This document shows, piece by piece, positions 25,109 to 34,363 of a stretch of 53,844 bases of DNA; position 1 is the first letter of the stretch; every line of letters begins with the position of its first letter. The notes under the pieces were generated by a model. The model saw nothing but the letters and a program-made list of their open reading frames with translations, was not told the origin of the DNA and ran no database searches. A program made the position numbers and the translations under genes. The DNA is from Lachnospiraceae bacterium (lineage in GTDB: Bacteria > Bacillota > Clostridia > Lachnospirales > Lachnospiraceae), in assembly GCA_017526985.1 (NCBI GenBank), contig JAFXQR010000023.1, forward strand, positions 1 to 53,844, read 5' to 3'.

Positions 25109-25986
25109 AAAACCGCATCGGAAGTGTGCGCAATACCAGAAAGATCACGAATGCCATGTATCTGATCTCGTCGTCGAAGCTGCGCAGGGCCAGAGAGGAG
25201 CTGGCAAAGACGAGACCGTTTTTTGTGGCAACGGAGCATGAGATCAAGCGGATCTTTCAGAGCACATCGGAAGTGAGATCGCGATACTTTTATCCACCGA
25301 CCGGACCTACAAAGGCGGAGACGGTGGCGTTTCTGGTGATCACTTCGGACCGCGGTCTGGCAGGCGCATATAACTATAATGTGATCCGGCGGGCGGAAGC
25401 GGAGATCCGCAAGCGGGAAAAGGTACGCCTCTTTATCATCGGCGAATATGGGCGCAGATATTTCCGGCATCATAACGGACCGGTGGAGGAGACCTTTTAT
25501 TACACCGCACAGGATCCCACATTCCGCAGGGCCAGAGAGATCAGCAGCAAGCTTCTGACGGAATATACGGAAGGGCGTTTGGACGAGATCCGTATCATTT
25601 ACAGCGATATGGAAAACGATATGGTCTGTAATGTGAAATGTGTGCGCATGCTGCCCTTTGAGCGCAAGATGTTTCTTTCGGAAGAAGAGGCGGAGCACAG
25701 TTCGGACCAGATGTATAAGTTTGAACCGTCGGCATCAAAGGTGCTGGATCAGATGATCCCTTCCTATGTGGCTGGTTTTGTATACGGTGCGATGGTAGAC
25801 AGTTTCTCATCGGAGCAGAATGCGCGGATGAACGCCATGCATACGGCAACGCAGAATGCGGATGAACTGATGGGGGATCTGCAGATCGAATATAACCGCG
25901 TGCGGCAGTCGGCGGTCACACAGGAGATCACGGAAGTGGCATCCGGTGCCCGGGCACAAAAAAAGAAGAAAAAGAAAAAATTCTAG
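25087..25986 (+). CDS. atpG: ATP synthase F1 subunit gamma with poly-lysine tail
   Basis: The 299-residue rotor subunit starts with the N-terminal helix (REIKNRIGSVRNTRKITNAM), contains VITSDRGLAGAYN in the central domain and ends with the C-terminal helix (RVRQSAVTQEITEVASGA). That helix normally closes the protein; here RAQKKKKKKKF follows. The GTG start is 12 nt after AGGAG and lies inside the end of atpA (22-nt overlap). The tail would sit at the top of the alpha3beta3 head, near the fused delta-like domains. Its effect is unknown. Confidence 0.95.
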   Translation: MANGREIKNRIGSVRNTRKITNAMYLISSSKLRRAREELAKTRPFFVATEHEIKRIFQSTSEVRSRYFYPPTGPTKAETVAFLVITSDRGLAGAYNYNVIRRAEAEIRKREKVRLFIIGEYGRRYFRHHNGPVEETFYYTAQDPTFRRAREISSKLLTEYTEGRLDEIRIIYSDMENDMVCNVKCVRMLPFERKMFLSEEEAEHSSDQMYKFEPSASKVLDQMIPSYVAGFVYGAMVDSFSSEQNARMNAMHTATQNADELMGDLQIEYNRVRQSAVTQEITEVASGARAQKKKKKKKF

Positions 25987-27396
<1,410 letters not shown>

Positions 27397-27398
27397 GT

Positions 27399-27830
27399 AT
27401 GAGTGAGATAAATCATTTTTATCTGAAAATCTATGAATCGGACAGCGCCTTCTATGAAGGGGAAGCCGAGATCGTTGTGGTACCGGTGGAAGACGGTGAA
27501 TACGGTGTGATGGCGAATCACGAAAACGCTGTGGTAGCTGTGGTACCGGGCATCATGCATTACCGGCCGAAGGGTGGAGAGATGTGTTATGCGTCTGTCG
27601 GTAACGGTATGCTCCGGGTGGAGAAGAATGATGTGCTGGTGTTGGTAGAGACAGCGGAACGGCCGGAGGAGATCGATGAAGCCCGGGCGCGCGCTGCAGA
27701 AGAAGAAGCCAGGGAAGAGATGCTGCGGAAAAAGAGCTATCAGGAATACCGGATGGCAGAGATCCAGCTGGAACGCGAACTGGCCAGGCTGCAGCTGCTG
27801 AAATACAGAGACAGCCGTCTGGGGGAATAA
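27399..27830 (+). CDS. atpC: ATP synthase F1 subunit epsilon
   Basis: The 143-residue subunit has the N-terminal beta-sandwich (FYEGEAEIVVVPVEDGEYGVM, GMLRVEKNDVLVLVETAE) and a C-terminal two-helix region rich in Glu and Arg, which in other enzymes limits ATP hydrolysis. The start is 2 nt after the beta stop, so translation is coupled; no separate strong ribosome site exists beyond the end of atpD. It is the last gene of the operon. Confidence 0.95.
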   Translation: MSEINHFYLKIYESDSAFYEGEAEIVVVPVEDGEYGVMANHENAVVAVVPGIMHYRPKGGEMCYASVGNGMLRVEKNDVLVLVETAERPEEIDEARARAAEEEAREEMLRKKSYQEYRMAEIQLERELARLQLLKYRDSRLGE

Positions 27831-27832
27831 GG

Positions 27833-27861
27833 TGGACAAATCCACGCGGATATGGTAAAAT
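27833..27861 (+). promoter_or_regulatory. Predicted promoter after the atp operon
   Basis: TGGACA (27833-27838) and TAAAAT (27856-27861) are 17 nt apart, with TG one base before the hexamer. A small inverted repeat (GTGGA 27832-27836, TCCAC 27841-27845) covers the -35 and could be a binding site. Confidence 0.6.
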
Positions 27862-27896
27862 TTTTTTTAACTTCGGGAAAGCAGGAGGGCATTCTT

Positions 27897-28112
27897 ATGG
27901 CAGATCTGGAAAGACAGGCAGCAGAACTGGAAACCTTGATGCATTCGTTATCTTTTGCGGATGAGGGTGCAGGTGTGGTACAGACAGCAAATACAACGAT
28001 GCGTCAGAAGGATGTAGATTTCCTGGTGGCGATCCTGCAGGAATTGCAGGGGTATCGTGAGATCGGTACGGTGGAAGAATGCCGTGCGTATAAGGAAAAG
28101 GCGCTTGGCTGA
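27897..28112 (+). CDS. Small soluble protein, unknown function
   Basis: The 71-residue protein starts MADLERQAAELETLMHSLSF. AGGAGGG 7 nt before the ATG at 27897 decides this start over an in-frame ATG at 27852 that lies in the promoter. It is acidic, helical in character and has no membrane span or motif I know. Its own promoter and a terminator downstream suggest a single-gene unit rather than part of the atp operon. Function not assigned. Confidence 0.75.
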   Translation: MADLERQAAELETLMHSLSFADEGAGVVQTANTTMRQKDVDFLVAILQELQGYREIGTVEECRAYKEKALG

Positions 28113-28166
28113 TCCCGGAAGAGTTCTTGGAGATCTGTTCGTGATAGCGCAAGAAGAGTAAAGCGG

Positions 28167-28198
28167 AAAGGGCAGGTGCGATGCAGAACCTGCCTTTT
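28167..28198 (+). terminator. Intrinsic terminator before the flippase gene
   Basis: GGCAGGT (28171-28177) pairs with ACCTGCC (28188-28194), extended by AAAG against TTTT with one G-U pair. Confidence 0.8.
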
Positions 28199-28216
28199 AT
28201 GTTGTAGGGAGCAGTA

Positions 28217-29905
28217 ATGTCGGCACAGATGAAGAAATCCCTGGCGGTGCAGGGGAGCATATTGGCCATTGCCGGGCTGATCACCAAGGTGATCGGTTTT
28301 ATTTACCGTATCCCGATGTCAAATATTCTGGGAAATGTCGGAAACGGTCTGTATTCCGTGGCATTTGGTATCTATAATATTGCATTGACCCTATCCTCCT
28401 ACAGTATGCCGCTGGCGGTATCCAAGCTGATGAGCGCGAGACTGGCCAAGGGGCAGTATAAAAATGCCTATCGTTTGTTCCGCTGTGCGCTGATCTTTGC
28501 CATCATTACCGGAACCATCGCATGCTGTGTGTTGTTCTTCGGAGCAGAGGTTCTGGCAGCTTTGTATGAAAAACAGGGACTGGAGTGGCCACTTCGTGTG
28601 CTGGCACCGACGGTCTTTGTGGTGGCACTTCTGGGCACCTGCCGCGGCTTTTTTCAGGGACACCGCAATATGGTGCCGACGGCGGTATCGCAGGTGATCG
28701 AGCAGATCGTTAACGCGATCGTGAGCGTGGCAGCGGCATGGTTTTTTGCAAAGATCGCCACGGAACGATCCGGTGCGGTTGACGGCAATGTGCCTGCGGC
28801 GGCAGCAGCGGCAGGTGGTACGCTGGGAACCTTTGCGGGGGCATTTATGGCGCTGCTTATGTTCGTGATCCTTTCTCTGGGACGGCAGAAAGCCAGAAAG
28901 ATCGAGCTGAGTGGTGAAGATCTGGCCGATGAGGATTACGCACTGCTCGTCAAAGCCATTCTGCTGACAGTCTTTCCGGTCATCTTAAGCCAGACCATTT
29001 ATCAGATCGGTTATACGCTGGATGATCTGTTCTTCGGCAAACTGATGGTGCAGAAGAACTTTGAGGATATCGTTGCTGCTATGCCGGAGGCCTTTCATTC
29101 CAAAACATTTCAGAAAAATACAACATGTGAGAATATCGTTACCAGTATGCAGGGCGTCTTTAATACCCAGTACAATCAGATGGTAAACCTGCCGGTGGCG
29201 ATCGCAACGGCTATGGCTTCGGCAACATTGCCCAGCATTGTGGCATCTTTTGCAAGAGGGGAGATCGATCGCGTTAAGGAAAAGATCTCGTCTGTACTGA
29301 AGATCAATATGCTGATCGCCATCCCGGCAGCGGCAGGACTGGCAGCTTTGGCAGAACCGGTGATGGGTGTTCTGTTCCCGAGACTGGGCGAATATATGCC
29401 CGTAGCGGTGATGCTGCTTCGTACGGGTTCTGTCGCGGTGGTCTTTTATGCACTGTCCACATTAACCACTTCGATCCTGCAGGGAAGTGACCGTATGCGG
29501 CTGCCGGTGATCCATTCGGCGATCTCGCTGACGATCCATGTGATCCTGATCGCCGTCTGCACCAGGTATACCAACCTGAGTGTGTATGGACTGATCATCG
29601 GAAATGTTTCGTTCCCTCTGCTGGTATGCACCTTGAACTGTCGTGCGGTGGCTAAACGGGTAGGTTATCGTTTTGAGTGGAAAAATACATTTTTGAAACC
29701 GGCACTGGCCTCTGTTGTAATGGGAGTGGCGGCGTTTGCGGTATATACAATATTGCGACCGGTACTTGGTATGTTTGTAGCTATGATCGCGGCGATGGCA
29801 GCAGCGGTTGCGGTCTATGGCGGGATGCTGATGGTGCTGAAAGCAGTGACAGTAACGGAACTGCGTGCAATGCCGCTGATCGGAAAATTCTTCCGAAAAA
29901 AATAA
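28217..29905 (+). CDS. MurJ/SpoVB-type polysaccharide or lipid II flippase
   Basis: The 562-residue multi-pass protein fits the MOP superfamily of oligosaccharide-lipid flippases, SpoVB/PST branch. The opening SLAVQGSILAIAGLITKVIGFIYR, then SMPLAVSKLMSARLAKG and FFQGHRNMVPTAVSQVIEQ, are typical. About fourteen membrane spans are expected. The family moves lipid-linked sugars across the membrane for cell wall, spore cortex or exopolysaccharide. No glycosyltransferase genes are adjacent, which favours a housekeeping wall role over capsule export. The start follows GGGAG. The feoAB gene begins 24 nt after its stop. Confidence 0.9.
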   Translation: MSAQMKKSLAVQGSILAIAGLITKVIGFIYRIPMSNILGNVGNGLYSVAFGIYNIALTLSSYSMPLAVSKLMSARLAKGQYKNAYRLFRCALIFAIITGTIACCVLFFGAEVLAALYEKQGLEWPLRVLAPTVFVVALLGTCRGFFQGHRNMVPTAVSQVIEQIVNAIVSVAAAWFFAKIATERSGAVDGNVPAAAAAAGGTLGTFAGAFMALLMFVILSLGRQKARKIELSGEDLADEDYALLVKAILLTVFPVILSQTIYQIGYTLDDLFFGKLMVQKNFEDIVAAMPEAFHSKTFQKNTTCENIVTSMQGVFNTQYNQMVNLPVAIATAMASATLPSIVASFARGEIDRVKEKISSVLKINMLIAIPAAAGLAALAEPVMGVLFPRLGEYMPVAVMLLRTGSVAVVFYALSTLTTSILQGSDRMRLPVIHSAISLTIHVILIAVCTRYTNLSVYGLIIGNVSFPLLVCTLNCRAVAKRVGYRFEWKNTFLKPALASVVMGVAAFAVYTILRPVLGMFVAMIAAMAAAVAVYGGMLMVLKAVTVTELRAMPLIGKFFRKK

Positions 29906-29929
29906 TTGTTCACTGGGGCTTTGAATAAT

Positions 29930-32278
29930 ATGAAACTAAGCGATTTAAAAAAAGGCGAAAAGGCAAGGATCACCGAAGTTGGCGGAGAGGGTGCTCTCCG
30001 GCAGCATTTTCTGGATATGGGACTGATCCCGGGGGCAGATGTGGAACTGGTGCAGTTTGCGCCCATGGGAGATCCGGTGGAGTTTCGTGTATACGGATAT
30101 GAACTGACATTGCGCCTGGCGGATGCGGAACAGATCGGCGTGGAGAGCGTCAAAGAGGTTGCGGATGCAGGGACGCAGAAAAAGAGCATCGTGAGGAAAG
30201 CGGAGCATCCCGGTTTTGGCGAGGAAGGTCGTTATCACGAAAAGGAGACGGAAAATCCACTGCCGGAAGGAACGCAGCTGACCTTTGCTCTGGTGGGCAA
30301 TCAGAACAGCGGTAAGACCACGCTGTTTAACCAGCTGACCGGATCGAACCAGCATGTAGGTAATTTCCCCGGGGTTACGGTGGACCGCAAGGATGGGGAG
30401 ATCCGTGGACAGAAGGGGACACTGATCACCGACTTGCCGGGCATTTATTCCATGTCTCCCTATTCCAGTGAGGAGCTGGTCTCCAGAGATTTTGTGCTCA
30501 AGGAAAAGCCCAGGGCGATCGTGAATATCGTGGATGTCATGAGCATCGGGCGCAATCTGTATCTGACGATGCAGCTGCTGGAGATGGGGCTGCCCATGGT
30601 TGTGGCTCTCAATATGATGGACGAAATGATCGGTAACGGCGGCTATGTAGACATCAATGCCATGGAAGAGATGCTGGGTGTGCCGGTGGTGCCGATCTCG
30701 GCTGCGAAAAACGAGGGCGTGGATGAACTGGTGCATCATGCACTGCATGTAGCCAAGTATCAGGAAACGCCGCAGGTGCAGGATTTTTGCGACAGCACAG
30801 ACCATGGGGGAGCAGTTCACCGTTGCATACATGCAGTGATGCACCTGATCGAGGATCATGCAGCGCAGGCCGGGATCCCGCTGCGTTTCGCGGCAACCAA
30901 ACTGATCGAGGGCGATGCGCTGATGCTGGAGGCACTGGCGCTGGAGCAGAACGAAAAAGAGATGCTGGAGCATATCATGCTTCAGATGGAAAAAGAGCGC
31001 GGGCTGGATCATAGCGCGGCAATGGCAGAGATGCGTTACGCCTATATCAACAAAGTGTGTGAACGCTGTGTGGAAAAGCCGTCAGAGAGCCGGGAGCATA
31101 TCCGCAGCCGGCGCATCGACAAGGTGCTCACCGGAAAATATACGGCCATTCCGGTATTTGTATTGGTGATGGCAGCGGTATTTTTCCTGACCTTTGGTCT
31201 GATCGGACCTTTTTTGCAGGATCTGCTGGCGATGGGGATAGAGAAGATCGGAGCACTGGCAGATGCGGCGATGGAAGCCGGTCAGGTGAATACGGCCGTA
31301 CGCAGCCTAGTGATGGACGGGATCTTTGAAGGTGTGGGAAGCGTGGTGAGCTTCATGCCGATCATTGTGACCATGTTCTTCTTTTTGTCGATCCTGGAAG
31401 ACAGCGGTTATATTGCGCGTGTGGCTTTTGTGATGGATAAGCTGTTGCGTAAGCTGGGACTCTCCGGACGTAGTATCGTGCCTATGCTCATTGGTTTTGG
31501 CTGCACGGTGCCGGCGGTGATGTCCACGCGTACCCTGCCGTCTGCAAGAGACCGTAAGATGACCATATTGCTTACGCCGTTTATGTCGTGTACCGCAAAG
31601 CTTCCCGTATATGGTTTCTTTGTGAGTGCGTTCTTCCCGGAATATAGCTGGATGATCATCACCGGCCTGTATCTGCTGGGGATCGTGACGGGGATTGTGG
31701 TATCGCTGGTGTTTAAGAAAACATTATTCCGGGGCGAGGCGGTGCCGTTTGTGATGGAGCTGCCGAACTATCGTATGCCGGGAGCAAAGAATGTCCTGCA
31801 GCTTTTGTGGGAGAAGGCGAAGGACTTTTTGCAGAGAGCTTTTTCCGTGATCCTGATCGCGACCATTGTTGTATGGTTTTTGAAGAGCTTTGATTTCCGT
31901 TTTGAGCTGGTGGAGGACCCGCATGGCAGCATGCTGGCGGTGATCTCCGGCTTGCTGGTTCCGCTGATGCATCCGGTGGGAATGGGAGACTGGCGCATTA
32001 TTACGGCGCTGGTGAGTGGTTTTATGGCCAAGGAAAGTATGGTATCCACTATGGAAGTACTCTTTGCACCGGCAGGCATTGCAGATGCAGTGTCCCGGGC
32101 AACGGCTGCGGCGATGCTGGTCTTTTCGCTGCTCTATACCCCGTGTGTAGCTGCGGTAGCATCCATAAAGCGGGAACTCAGTACCAAATGGGCAGTCTGT
32201 GTGGTAATCTGGCAGTGCGGTATCGCCTGGGTGGCAGCTCTTTTGGTGCGTCTTATCTGCGTTGTGATCGGAATGTAA
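29930..32278 (+). CDS. feoB: Ferrous iron transporter, FeoA-FeoB fusion
   Basis: The 782 residues start with an SH3-like FeoA domain (1-75: KLSDLKKGEKARITEVGG, HFLDMGLIPGADVEL), a linker of about 40 residues and then FeoB. The G domain has GNQNSGKT (123-130), GVTVD, DLPG (168-171) and NMMDE. The membrane part carries the gate motifs GFGCTVPAVMS and PFMSCTAKLPVYG. The protein imports Fe(II), which suits an anaerobe. FeoA joined to FeoB occurs in some Firmicutes. No feoC follows. The ATG at 29930 is preferred for matching the FeoA start; a TTG at 29906 is in frame. The ribosome site is weak. Confidence 0.96.
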   Translation: MKLSDLKKGEKARITEVGGEGALRQHFLDMGLIPGADVELVQFAPMGDPVEFRVYGYELTLRLADAEQIGVESVKEVADAGTQKKSIVRKAEHPGFGEEGRYHEKETENPLPEGTQLTFALVGNQNSGKTTLFNQLTGSNQHVGNFPGVTVDRKDGEIRGQKGTLITDLPGIYSMSPYSSEELVSRDFVLKEKPRAIVNIVDVMSIGRNLYLTMQLLEMGLPMVVALNMMDEMIGNGGYVDINAMEEMLGVPVVPISAAKNEGVDELVHHALHVAKYQETPQVQDFCDSTDHGGAVHRCIHAVMHLIEDHAAQAGIPLRFAATKLIEGDALMLEALALEQNEKEMLEHIMLQMEKERGLDHSAAMAEMRYAYINKVCERCVEKPSESREHIRSRRIDKVLTGKYTAIPVFVLVMAAVFFLTFGLIGPFLQDLLAMGIEKIGALADAAMEAGQVNTAVRSLVMDGIFEGVGSVVSFMPIIVTMFFFLSILEDSGYIARVAFVMDKLLRKLGLSGRSIVPMLIGFGCTVPAVMSTRTLPSARDRKMTILLTPFMSCTAKLPVYGFFVSAFFPEYSWMIITGLYLLGIVTGIVVSLVFKKTLFRGEAVPFVMELPNYRMPGAKNVLQLLWEKAKDFLQRAFSVILIATIVVWFLKSFDFRFELVEDPHGSMLAVISGLLVPLMHPVGMGDWRIITALVSGFMAKESMVSTMEVLFAPAGIADAVSRATAAAMLVFSLLYTPCVAAVASIKRELSTKWAVCVVIWQCGIAWVAALLVRLICVVIGM

Positions 32279-32352
32279 TATAAGCAGGATCCGTAAGTTC
32301 TTTATTTATTCCGGATTTCATTTTCCAAAACAACATCAGATGAAAAAATATG

Positions 32353-32386
32353 ATCCCAAGGCTTGCACTTTGCTTGCACTTGGGAT
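32353..32386. repeat. Tandem 10-bp repeat inside a stem-loop
   Basis: GCTTGCACTT occurs twice (32361-32370 and 32372-32381). The pair is enclosed by ATCCCAAG (32353-32360) and CTTGGGAT (32379-32386), which pair. Just after it, GTTACA/TGTAAC (32387-32404) and GTGCTG/CAGCAC (32395-32421) form further inverted repeats. It lies about 90 nt before the orphan gene at 32476. I found no convincing promoter in this 197-nt gap. Confidence 0.5.
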
Positions 32387-32475
32387 GTTACAATGTGCTG
32401 TAACAGAATGGGGATCAGCACGGGAATGGTACGATAGAGGGGGGGCGTGCCATTGCTATGAGGGAGGATAATTGA

Positions 32476-34167
32476 ATGCCGAAGGAGTATACAGGGGTCA
32501 ATCTGAATTGCCGGTATGTACCCTCCATCTTTGATGATGAGGCGGTGAAGAAAGAAAAAGATACCGTTATCAGACATATGGACCAACTGCTGGGAAATTT
32601 TGCTACGAGGCTGAACAAGACACCGGAGGGGAGGGAAGCTTTTGAATTTTTCAGTGGTAAAGGATTTGTGGGTGGAACGAATATCGGCTATATAGTGACG
32701 GAAATGCTGCGAAAAGCAGGGATCACGAAGGAAGAGGTACCGACGGTCAATGATATGTTGGAAGCCGGCAATCATGTGATCATTCGGGATGAAGAGGGAA
32801 AGCTGACTACATTTACCGATAGGTTTTTTCGGAATGATACGGTAAAAGAACTGGCGGAACAGGAAACGAATGACAAGAGTTTTTGCGGACGCGGAATGCT
32901 TCTGGCAGCATTTATGGGGGCATTCTTTGCGGAGATGAATCATCCGGAGCTGAAAAATTACCGTGTTGCTTTTGGGGAGAAGACACCGGAGAAGGTAGCT
33001 GCCTATGTATCCGATGGCAGAAGTCCGGTAACGGCGATCGTTGATGAAGTGTCCCATAAGGAATTTGACAAAAGTATCGACAGCTATAATGAAGCTGCGA
33101 TGGAAGTGGGCATCGATCTGGAGCAGACCAGAAAGAATTACAATACAGCGCAGAAAGCCTATGATGAGGCAATCGAAAACTATACAAAGGTGATGACAGC
33201 ATTTACGGAGAAATATCCTGAAGAAGTGCCGGTGCCGGTCAAGCCGATAGAAAAGAGCAGTTTGCGTCGTTTCTTCAATCGGATCGGACTGGCAAGACAT
33301 TCCAAAGAGTATGATGCGGAAATGAAGACATACTATATGCAGGCGGAAAAACGCGGGAAGTACGATGAGAATGTCAAGTTACTGCAGGATGCGATCAAGG
33401 CGGTAGAGAGAAAAAACAGCGAGATGCATGCGGTAGAGCAGCAGTTTAATTTTACTTCCCGAAAAGACGGAGAAACTATGAAGGAACAGAAAGGCAGGAT
33501 CGAAGCAAATGAAAAGACGGTCTATGTGATGCGTTCCATGACGGTGATCCCGAAAATGTCGGAATATGCAAAGAAGCTGGAAGAAAAACAGACGGCGAAG
33601 CGGGTTTCGGACTGTCTGTCGGATCCCGCGATCCTTCGTGAGGTTGAGAACAATTCGGCTATGACCTTTCGTAAGGGTGGTCTGGTATCGATGATGCACC
33701 TCATCAACCGGAAAGGGAAGGACAGCTATACGGTGCTGGCGGCGGATATGATGGCCATCAATATGCCGGAGGCTGTACAGGATGCGAAGAAGCAGATGCA
33801 GGGGCGGCAGATGGCACCGGCCAAAATGAGGGATACGGCCAAAATGTTGCTGACAAAGCGCTACGAAGCGGAAATAAGAAAGAGTGAATCCCTCTTCCAT
33901 AAGACCTTTCATATGGTGGCAATGCCGGAAAATGTACAGAGGGTCATGGATGCGGTGCATTTTGAGAACATTGTGAAAGAACGGCTGCGCACTGTGGAAC
34001 ATAGATCGTATGAAGGTGATGTGATGCTGCCGAAGGTGAATAAGCATAATGTCGGTGATATGACGCATCTGCTGATGAGCAGTTTCAAGACCGATATTAA
34101 GGAGGGATTTGACTTCAGGAACAGTCGGTGGTATGATAGGTACCGACAAAAGAATAGCAGCAGATGA
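32476..34167 (+). CDS. Protein of unknown family, 563 residues
   Basis: The start has AGGGAGGATAATTG before it and the frame is open for 563 codons with base use similar to neighbours, so it is a real gene. It has no signal peptide, membrane span or metal motif. The chain is rich in Lys, Glu and Met and mostly helical. Coiled-coil-like parts lie at about 215-255 (LEQTRKNYNTAQKAYDEAI) and 310-350. Earlier parts contain FFSGKGFVGGTNIGY and KSFCGRGMLLAAFMGAFFAE. I do not recognise the family. It sits alone between feoAB and the riboflavin operon, whose promoter lies in its last 60 bases. Function not assigned. Confidence 0.8.
   Translation: MPKEYTGVNLNCRYVPSIFDDEAVKKEKDTVIRHMDQLLGNFATRLNKTPEGREAFEFFSGKGFVGGTNIGYIVTEMLRKAGITKEEVPTVNDMLEAGNHVIIRDEEGKLTTFTDRFFRNDTVKELAEQETNDKSFCGRGMLLAAFMGAFFAEMNHPELKNYRVAFGEKTPEKVAAYVSDGRSPVTAIVDEVSHKEFDKSIDSYNEAAMEVGIDLEQTRKNYNTAQKAYDEAIENYTKVMTAFTEKYPEEVPVPVKPIEKSSLRRFFNRIGLARHSKEYDAEMKTYYMQAEKRGKYDENVKLLQDAIKAVERKNSEMHAVEQQFNFTSRKDGETMKEQKGRIEANEKTVYVMRSMTVIPKMSEYAKKLEEKQTAKRVSDCLSDPAILREVENNSAMTFRKGGLVSMMHLINRKGKDSYTVLAADMMAINMPEAVQDAKKQMQGRQMAPAKMRDTAKMLLTKRYEAEIRKSESLFHKTFHMVAMPENVQRVMDAVHFENIVKERLRTVEHRSYEGDVMLPKVNKHNVGDMTHLLMSSFKTDIKEGFDFRNSRWYDRYRQKNSSR
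34109..34137 (+). promoter_or_regulatory. Predicted riboflavin operon promoter inside the preceding gene
   Basis: TTGACT (34109-34114) and TATGAT (34132-34137) are 17 nt apart, and TGG before the hexamer gives an extended -10. It lies in the coding end of the 563-residue gene. RNA would start near 34144, about 22 nt before the FMN aptamer. Confidence 0.65.
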
Positions 34168-34290
34168 TCTTCAGGGCGGGGTGTGATTCCCCACCGGCGG
34201 TAGAGCCCGCGAGCGGTGTTTTGTTCATAAAGCATTGCAGGATCCGGTGAGATTCCGGGGCCGACAGTATAGTCTGGATGGAAGAAGAGA
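34166..34290 (+). promoter_or_regulatory. FMN riboswitch (RFN element)
   Basis: All conserved blocks are present: GATCTTCAGGGCGGGGTG, ATTCCCCACCGGCGGTAGAG, CCCGCGAGC, GATCCGGTGAGATTCCGG, GGCCGACAGT and AGTCTGGATGGAAGAAGA. FMN binding would favour the terminator at 34316-34343 and stop transcription of ribD-ribE-ribBA-ribH. The 5' stem overlaps the stop codon of the preceding gene (34165-34167). Confidence 0.97.
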
Positions 34291-34315
34291 GAAAAGAGTG
34301 TATTTTTGATGTATT

Positions 34316-34343
34316 CGCCCCGATTTTTTTCGGGGCGTCTTTT
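34316..34343 (+). terminator. Intrinsic terminator of the FMN riboswitch
   Basis: CGCCCCGA (34316-34323) pairs with TCGGGGCG (34330-34337); the loop is all T and TCTTTT follows at 34338-34343. Confidence 0.9.
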
Positions 34344-34363
34344 ACTTTTATAAACGGGTTTTT

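Noticed and set aside
29880-29905. Hairpin TCGGAA/TTCCGA at the end of the flippase gene as a terminator
   Set aside because: It is followed by A rather than T on the plus strand and lies within the coding end, so it should not stop plus-strand transcription.
32361-32381. Tandem GCTTGCACTT copies as a start of a CRISPR array
   Set aside because: Only two 10-bp units without spacers; no cas genes in the window.
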